Of a DNA stretch of 64,000 nucleotides, positions 58,207-64,000 are shown one piece after another (positions within the stretch are counted from its first letter, which is position 1; every line of letters starts with the position of its first letter). A program made the position numbers and the translations under genes. Origin of the DNA: Trema orientale. Lineage: Eukaryota; Streptophyta; Magnoliopsida; Rosales; Cannabaceae. The DNA is taken from the NCBI GenBank assembly GCA_002914845.1, contig JXTC01000187.1, positions 512,715 to 576,714 on the forward strand. The letters are read 5' to 3'. Below the pieces are notes generated by a model. It had not been told where the DNA came from, did not search any database, and saw only the letters and a list, made by a program, of their open reading frames with translations.

Positions 58207-60435
58207 ATGGATAGTCAACAACAACAAGAACCCTCTAATCTTGAATTGGCTAATGCGGTCAACAGCTTGGCTAATTCGCTCAACGATCTCAAACGATCTC
58301 AAGAGGATATACAAGCATCTCATGCTCAAATCCTACAACGACTAACTGGAGAAAGAAGGTCGAATGAAGCCAGATCTTCTACCCCAACTCTTAACCCAAG
58401 TGGCATTCCGCCTATCGCAACAAACCAAAGCTTTACTATACCCGGAACTAGTGGAAATACTGCCAATGCTACTATCACCACACCAAGTGATACTGGCAAC
58501 ACTTCTTCACCAAATTTCATCACCAAGGAGCAATTGCAAGAAATGTTCAAGCATGAAGCTGAAAGAGCCCATAGAAATGTAGCAGCTACAGAATTCCAAC
58601 CTCTCTATCCCGCTTGGATTGCTTCAAAGCCATATCCAAAGGACTATGTCAGCCCTTCATTTAAGAAATTTAATGGCAAGAGCGGCAATACTAGAGAACA
58701 TGTTATCAGCTTCCTTGATGATCTTGGGGTTTATGCCTCTGACCATGAACTCCGTTTGAGAGAATTCTCTAAGTCTCTTACCGATAGAGCTTATTCATGG
58801 TTCGTCAGCTTACCTGCCGGCAGTATCACCACTTGGGAAGAATTGGTGACAGTGTTCTGCACTAAATTCTTCGTGGCGGAACGTAACTTAGAGTTAGTCG
58901 ACCTCGCTACTCTGAAGCAGCAGGAAAATGAGTCTCTTTCTTATTTTGTATGGAGATTCAAAGAAATTGCTCTTGATTGCAGAGAGATGGTATCCGAAAA
59001 GGGACTCATTCGCATCTGCATCAATGGGATGTTGACCCCATACCGGATTCACATCGAAAACCATGTCATCACCAATTTTGCTGACTTGATGTTTCGAGTC
59101 AACAACACTGAAGCATCTATGTCTCAAATGTATGTGCCAACCCCTGTCCAGACGACGCCATCTCAAGGTGCAACCAGAGTTATGCCTTACAAGCGAAAAA
59201 GGACGGTAGCTATGGTTGACCAATGCCGACCACCAAGGAGAGACCAAGATATTCCTCCGGCGATCCCATTTACCAACGAGCAAATTGACATACTTGTTCA
59301 AGCCTGGATAGAAGATGGAGATTTAATCTATCCACCCAACACCAGACCGCCAACGCCAGAGCAGTTAGCAAACCCACGGTTCTGCTTGTTCCACCGCAGG
59401 ACCGGCCATCCTACTTCTGAATGTTATAGAGTCAGAAGGCATTATCTAATCAAAGATCGAAAAGGTGAAATACTACATGACAACCAACAACAAAGAGCAG
59501 AAATCAACCCCTTTCCAAGACACAGAGGCAGCCAAGTGAGGATGTGCATCATCGAGGAATGCTCGAAGTCAGACCTGGCCCAGGGAAGTTCCTCCAAGGA
59601 GCAAGAAATAAATGATATAATACATAACCTCACAAATTCTCAAGTGTTCAAAAATCTTTTTGACACTCTCGAGTTCAATGACGAGGCACGACGAGAAGCC
59701 ACTTCCGCTTTATTTAAGATTTCCCAAAAATTTGGTTCGCAATGCTGTGCTGTCAACCACGCAGTAAAGCGAACTGCCAAAAAGAGTGAAGACACAATTA
59801 CTTTCTCTACAAAAGATGCCCAGGCTCCACACCTGTTCCATAACAAACCGCTCTATGTAGAAGCCAAAGTGAATGAGTTACTTCTTAAGCGTGCCCTCAT
59901 CGACAATGGCTCCTCTGTCAATCTCATGCCGTTGAGTACTTTCAAAGCCGCTGGAATCCCAGAAGACAAGCTAATCCTCCAGACAGTACCCTTGGTGACC
60001 TTTGCTTCTGACACTTTTAACACCAAGGGCTGTGTCAATGTGGATTTACAAATTGGTCCCATCAGAGCATCCACTAAATTTCATGTCATTGATGTGAATG
60101 TCCCCTATCACATCCTGATTGGAAGACCTTGGCTTCATCAACATCATGCAGTACCCTCTACCCTTCACCAGTACATAAAAGCTATCAAAGGTAAAAAGGA
60201 AATCATGATTCCAGCTACCAAGACCCCCTTCGCAAAAGAAGAAATTTTCTGGGCTAAATCTACCTTGTATGAGGATCTCGCTGAGAGTGTCAACACTGCA
60301 AGACCTCGCGGCATCAATCTAGGTGATGCAACCAACACACCTTCTGGAGGTACGGAGATAGATCCGGTCACTCCCAAAAGGAGCTTACTCCGAAAAGACA
60401 TTCTTCCTGACGGTCGAACTGTGTATGGCTTCTGA
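58207..60435 (+). CDS. Gypsy gag-protease polyprotein, 742 residues
   Basis: An uninterrupted frame from MDSQQQQEPSNLE. A glutamine/serine-rich start is followed by the gag capsid domain near residues 190-310 (LTDRAYSWFVSLPAGSITTW, FCTKFFVAERN, LKQQENESLSYFVWRFKEI). A zinc-finger-like motif CLFHRRTGHPTSEC lies near residues 395-408. The aspartic protease region near 545-650 has LIDNGSSVNLM as its active site; the motif is DNG where most retropepsins have DSG or DTG. The frame ends at TGA 60433-60435 after DGRTVYGF. The pol frame that follows is displaced by two bases, so pol would need a frameshift or this copy has an indel. Still a complete, well-preserved gag. Confidence 0.92.
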   Translation: MDSQQQQEPSNLELANAVNSLANSLNDLKRSQEDIQASHAQILQRLTGERRSNEARSSTPTLNPSGIPPIATNQSFTIPGTSGNTANATITTPSDTGNTSSPNFITKEQLQEMFKHEAERAHRNVAATEFQPLYPAWIASKPYPKDYVSPSFKKFNGKSGNTREHVISFLDDLGVYASDHELRLREFSKSLTDRAYSWFVSLPAGSITTWEELVTVFCTKFFVAERNLELVDLATLKQQENESLSYFVWRFKEIALDCREMVSEKGLIRICINGMLTPYRIHIENHVITNFADLMFRVNNTEASMSQMYVPTPVQTTPSQGATRVMPYKRKRTVAMVDQCRPPRRDQDIPPAIPFTNEQIDILVQAWIEDGDLIYPPNTRPPTPEQLANPRFCLFHRRTGHPTSECYRVRRHYLIKDRKGEILHDNQQQRAEINPFPRHRGSQVRMCIIEECSKSDLAQGSSSKEQEINDIIHNLTNSQVFKNLFDTLEFNDEARREATSALFKISQKFGSQCCAVNHAVKRTAKKSEDTITFSTKDAQAPHLFHNKPLYVEAKVNELLLKRALIDNGSSVNLMPLSTFKAAGIPEDKLILQTVPLVTFASDTFNTKGCVNVDLQIGPIRASTKFHVIDVNVPYHILIGRPWLHQHHAVPSTLHQYIKAIKGKKEIMIPATKTPFAKEEIFWAKSTLYEDLAESVNTARPRGINLGDATNTPSGGTEIDPVTPKRSLLRKDILPDGRTVYGF

Positions 60436-60437
60436 AG

Positions 60438-62681
60438 GTGTGGCGAGGTCAGCAGTGGCCTCGCGAGCTCTCAAACGGTGAATGCCGAAGGATAGAAGCA
60501 ATTTCTCTCGCACCTGACAAACTACAAGACGAGCCTTCAAACCCACAAGATGAATTGAAAAAGATCAACTTGGGGATCGACGGAGAGAAAAAGACAACTT
60601 TTATCTCCGCTAATCTGAACACTGAATTCGAAGCTGCTTTACTTTCACTCCTCAAAGAATACTGCGATGTCTTTGCTTGGTCTTATGAAGAGATGCCAGG
60701 GCTTAGTAGTAAGTTAATTACCCACAAACTTGCTATTAATCCCACTATCAAACCTGTTAAGCAAGCAGCCAGAAATTTCAGCCCTCAGATTCAGCTCCAA
60801 ATTCAAAAGGAAGTCCAAAGGCTCCTTGATGCAGGATTTATCCGACCCTGTGTTTATACTATTTGGTTGGCCAACATCGTCCCTGTTAAGAAAAAAAACG
60901 GCCAAATTCGAATCTGTATAGATTTCCGTGATCTAAATAAAGCATGCCCGAAGGATGATTTTCCTCTCCCAAACCTTGACATGCTCATCGACACCACGGC
61001 TAACCATGAAATGTTCTCCTTCATGGATGGGTTCAGCAGCTATAATCAAATCAAGATGGATCCAGAAGATGCGATCAAGATGGCGTTTCGCACTCCTTTT
61101 AGAAATTTTTACTATGTGGTCATGCCATTTGGACTCAAGAACGCTGGTGCCACATATCAGCGGGCTATGACTGCCATATTTCGTGACATGATTCACGATT
61201 ATGTCGAAGATTATGTCGATGATCTTGTAGTCAAGTCCCGAAAGCGAGAAATGCACCTCGACCACCTTAGAAGAGTATTTCAACGCTGTCGTCAATATAA
61301 CCTCAAAATGAACCCGCTGAAGTGTGCATTTGGTGTCTCTAATGGCAAGTTTCTTGGATTTGTGGTACACAAAGAGGGCATTAGAATTGATGATGATAAG
61401 ACCAAAGCTATAATCAATATGTCTCAGCCTCAAGACCTCAAGCAGTTAAGGCAATTCATCGAGAAAGTTTCTTATCTTCGGAGATTTATCCCTGCCTTAG
61501 CCACCATCATCAAACCTCTACACCAACTCACCAAAAAGTCAGTAAAGTTCAGATGGGAGCCGAAGCATGAGCATGCGTTCGGTGAAATCAAGAAAATTCT
61601 CACTCACCCACAAGTCATGATCACTCCATCTCCAGGAAGAGAACTACTCATCTATTTGTCTGCCTCCGACGATACAGTTGGAGTACTCATAGCACAAGAG
61701 TCCAGCGGTCAAGAAAAACCAGCCTACTATCTTAGTCGACTGCTCAAGGATCCAGAGAAAAATTATCCCTTCAACGATAAGCTTTGTGTTGCACTAGCTT
61801 ATGCAATAAAAAAACTTCGACATTACATGCTCACTCATAAAGTGAAGGTGATCACCAACTCTAACCCGATTAAGTTTCTTCTCCAAAAACCTGTTCTCAA
61901 TGGACGATATGATAAATGGATGCTCATGCTTAGTGAGCTCGATATATCGGTGGAAAAACCAAAAGCGATCAAGAGTCAAGCTCTGGCCGAATTGCTCAAG
62001 TATACTACACACGCTTCTGACAAGGAAATACTCTCTATGGAAGATAGAGAAGACCATTGGACATTATACTTTGATAGTGCCTCAACTCACAATGAAGGAA
62101 GTGTCGGGATAGTACTCATCAACAGTCATGGAGAAGTCTTCAAGAAAGCCATCAAATTGGCCTTTCCCTATTCCAATAATGAAGCCGAGTATGAGGCTTT
62201 AGCTATTGGCCTAGATTTAGCCAATGACATGAAAATCTCCAAACTAAGAATCAGTGGAGACTCTAATTTGATCATCAAGCAGTTAGATGGAGAATTCGTA
62301 GTCAAAGAACCTGCTCTGCTCAAATATCGAGAAGAAATTCGAAAGAAGCTCCGCGGTTTTGCCAACTATGAATTGCAGTACATTCCTCGGTCACAAAATA
62401 AGCATGCCGATGCTCTTGCCATTTTAGTGCTCAAGATCACTCCAACTAACGAAGATTTTAATCAAATCCCTTTGGCAATTAAGGCGGAACCTATTCCTTC
62501 AACAGCACCGTCCCCAAGTGATTGGACTTACTCCATCAAAGAAAAAATGGAAAAGCCTGACGCCCAAAGCCTCAAAGAGACCAAGTCATATGTTGTAATC
62601 AACAACCATCTTTACCGGAGGTTGACCAGCGGCGTCTTGGCCAAGTGCATCGACACGACATTCGGCGAAACAATCCTATGA
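60438..62681 (+). CDS. Gypsy reverse transcriptase with two RNase H regions
   Basis: The frame opens just after the gag stop with no ATG, as expected for a polyprotein part. Reverse transcriptase has the gypsy blocks: VKKKNGQIRICIDFRDLNKA, FMDGFSSYNQI, FRNFYYVVMPFGLKNAGATY and EDYVDDLVV (catalytic YVDD). The RT-linked RNase H follows (LIYLSASDDTVGVLIAQE ... YNNxx-like KLCVALAYAIKKLRHY), lacking the first usual acidic residue. A second RNase H at about residues 535-660 keeps its acidic set: WTLYFDSAS, NEAEYEAL, ISGDSNLI and NKHADALA. This second domain defines the Tat lineage. It ends at TGA 62679-62681 within the first integrase finger region. Confidence 0.92.
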   Translation: MWRGQQWPRELSNGECRRIEAISLAPDKLQDEPSNPQDELKKINLGIDGEKKTTFISANLNTEFEAALLSLLKEYCDVFAWSYEEMPGLSSKLITHKLAINPTIKPVKQAARNFSPQIQLQIQKEVQRLLDAGFIRPCVYTIWLANIVPVKKKNGQIRICIDFRDLNKACPKDDFPLPNLDMLIDTTANHEMFSFMDGFSSYNQIKMDPEDAIKMAFRTPFRNFYYVVMPFGLKNAGATYQRAMTAIFRDMIHDYVEDYVDDLVVKSRKREMHLDHLRRVFQRCRQYNLKMNPLKCAFGVSNGKFLGFVVHKEGIRIDDDKTKAIINMSQPQDLKQLRQFIEKVSYLRRFIPALATIIKPLHQLTKKSVKFRWEPKHEHAFGEIKKILTHPQVMITPSPGRELLIYLSASDDTVGVLIAQESSGQEKPAYYLSRLLKDPEKNYPFNDKLCVALAYAIKKLRHYMLTHKVKVITNSNPIKFLLQKPVLNGRYDKWMLMLSELDISVEKPKAIKSQALAELLKYTTHASDKEILSMEDREDHWTLYFDSASTHNEGSVGIVLINSHGEVFKKAIKLAFPYSNNEAEYEALAIGLDLANDMKISKLRISGDSNLIIKQLDGEFVVKEPALLKYREEIRKKLRGFANYELQYIPRSQNKHADALAILVLKITPTNEDFNQIPLAIKAEPIPSTAPSPSDWTYSIKEKMEKPDAQSLKETKSYVVINNHLYRRLTSGVLAKCIDTTFGETIL

Positions 62682-62846
62682 GAAATCCATAACAAGACTT
62701 GTGGTCTAGAAGGTCCATCACTTACCCGTTGAGTTCAGAGGTCAGGCTACTACTGGCCTAGCCTCAAAAGCCAAGCTGATGAGTTATAAAAGAATTGTCA
62801 ACAATGTCAGCTTGCACTTGATCCCAGAGAAAGTTGTTACACAGAA
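62577..62846 (+). pseudogene. First zinc-finger-like integrase module, degenerate
   Basis: Starts as NNHLYRRLTSGVLAKC, continues across the TGA at 62679-62681 with EIHNKTCGLEGPS, then has stops and GYYWPSLKSQADEL and NCQQCQ. It has the same order as the intact module at 62847-63173, so the HHCC-type module is present twice. Here it is broken by at least three stops. Confidence 0.65.
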
Positions 62847-64000
62847 GTGCAAGACTGGATAAAAATCTACATCGACTTTCTCAACTCCGGTCAAATCCCA
62901 GATGACGTCCATTCGGCCATCCTAGTTAGAAGAAAAACAGAGAGATTCTTCGTTCACAATGGCTCCCTGTTCAGACGCAGCTTCCAGGGGAAAGCCCTAA
63001 AATTCTTAGGGCCAGCTGAAATTGACATAGCTCTCAGGGAAGTCCACGCTGGGGGCTCCGGTGGGCATATGGGAGGCCGACGTCTCTTCGAGCAACTACT
63101 CATTATTGGCTACTATTGGCCAACTATGGAAAAGGATGCCATGGAGTATGTCAGAAAATGCGAGGCTTGCTAAAAACATGCTAATCTTATCCATGCCCCC
63201 GCTGTTGAAATGGGAAGTATCCATTCACCATGGCCATTTCATACCTGGTCTATCGATCTCGTTGGACCTATATCTCCTCCTGCCAGAGGAAAAATCTGGA
63301 TTCTGGCAGCTACTGAAAATTTCACTAAGTGGTCCGAGGTAATAGCCCTCAAAAGAGCCACTTCCAAAGCTGCCAGTAACTTTGTAAAGGAATACATCAT
63401 TTGCCATTTTGGGATACCTCGCAGAATAATATCGGATAATGGGACACCCTTCACAGGACACCCCTTTCAGTCCCTATTGGAAAGATATCATATTTTTCAA
63501 CGTTCTACCCGATATTATCCCCAAGGCAATGGTGCGATTGAAGCCTTCAATAAAACCTTGGTGGCTATCATCAAACGAATGATCGACGCCAAGTCTATTC
63601 AATGGGATAAGTGCTTACCTTCCGCACTTTGGGCCTACAGAGCCACTAAAAATACCACTACCAAACAAACACCATTTTCAATGGTGTATGGAGCTGAAGC
63701 TGTTTGGCCTGTGGAACTCTTTGTGCCCTCTGCAAAAATGGCACTCTCCTCGGATGCCCCTGAAAGCACCCGAGAGTTCGACCTCGAAGTCCTTGAAGAC
63801 CGACGAGATCAAGTTCAACAAGGGGTCTTATCTTACCAAAAGAAGTTAGCTCAAGCTTACAATCGACTAATAAGACCTCGCTCTTTTCAGGTGGGAGAGT
63901 TGGTACTAAAAGCCGCCGATCACATCATGAAGGGATTGCACGTCGCGAAATTCACTCCAAATTGGGAAGGCCCATATCAAATCGCTGACGTCAAGCCCAG
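62847..64000 (+). pseudogene. Gypsy integrase: zinc finger, catalytic core (one stop; runs off the window)
   Basis: Zinc-binding part: REVHAGGSGGHMGGRRLF, GYYWPTMEKDAMEYV and KCEAC, with the histidines and cysteines in place. A TAA at 63171-63173 follows (probably a CAA changed by one base) and the frame then stays open to the window end. Core: HTWSIDLVGPISPP with the first aspartate, IISDNGTPF with the second and YYPQGNGAIEAFNKTL with the glutamate, the D,D-35-E pattern. PFSMVYGAEAVWPVEL and a WEGPYQIADV segment, typical of the C-terminal domain, follow. The gene is not finished at 64000. Confidence 0.9.

Larger units (their letters stand above)
55046..64000 (+). mobile_element. Tat-type Ty3/gypsy retrotransposon, 5' part (runs off the window)
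   Basis: 5' LTR, primer binding site, gag-protease, reverse transcriptase, two RNase H regions and integrase follow in gypsy order on the plus strand. A second RNase H after the RT-linked one is the mark of the Tat lineage. The start at 55046 (TGTTTTGGGG) is only a proposal, because the 3' LTR that would confirm it is outside the window. Damage: a frame change and stop between protease and RT (60433-60438), stops between 62679 and 62810 and a stop at 63171-63173. Confidence 0.9.

Noticed and set aside
1-64000. tRNA or rRNA genes
   Set aside because: I found no tRNA-like fold with A and B boxes and no rRNA core; the tRNA-like matches are retrotransposon primer binding sites.

Overview
This window is nuclear DNA from a flowering plant, most likely a eudicot. 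It is AT-rich with long poly-A/T tracts, it has spliced genes with GT-AG introns, and it is dominated by Ty1/copia and Ty3/gypsy LTR retrotransposons, a CACTA transposon and small MITE-like elements. I cannot name the species from sequence alone. Assembly seams are visible: 97 Ns at 4484-4580 and single Ns at 27010 and 57208.

Host genes are few. Three encode classical short-chain dehydrogenase/reductases (SDR110C-like, NAD(H)-type) with the same two-exon design, a 38-nt first exon followed by one large exon: SDR-1 (10979-11998, +), SDR-2 (18410-20110, -) and SDR-3 (40123-41865, -). SDR-2 and SDR-3 are recent duplicates. Their flanking DNA exists in three copies: A (about 16.68-20.2 kb), B (about 21.96-23.22 kb, no SDR gene attached) and C (about 32.2 plus 38.66-42.0 kb). 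A four-exon gene at 29233-30079 encodes a 161-residue cystatin-like protein; I built this model by hand from splice sites and phase. A 48-codon reading frame at 15165-15311 may encode a small membrane peptide.

Mobile DNA, left to right: (1) a copia element at 1400-8690 on the minus strand, with 449-bp LTRs and a perfect ATTTA target duplication, disabled by stops and a 40-bp duplication; (2) MITE-like elements around 9.9, 20.3, 22.4, 31.0 and 31.4 kb, some with target duplications; (3) a 6.4-kb CACTA element at 32237-38655 with ATC target duplication, carrying decayed tnp2-like and TNPA-like genes on the minus strand; (4) two probable solo LTRs at 43542-45842 and 46229-47443; (5) a heavily decayed copia element at about 49581-54527, minus strand; (6) the 5' part of a Tat-type Ty3/gypsy element from about 55.05 kb to the window end, plus strand, with LTR, PBS, gag-protease, reverse transcriptase, two RNase H regions and integrase.

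Because the duplicated copies A, B and C carry different insertions, unoccupied sites can be read within the window: copy B is the empty site for the CACTA element, and copy A is the empty site for the MITE at 22371-22735. I see no new defence or biosynthetic system. The most interesting biology is the evolving SDR array, whose two young copies differ in a cluster within the predicted substrate loop, and the divergent cystatin-like gene with a duplicated leader exon upstream.
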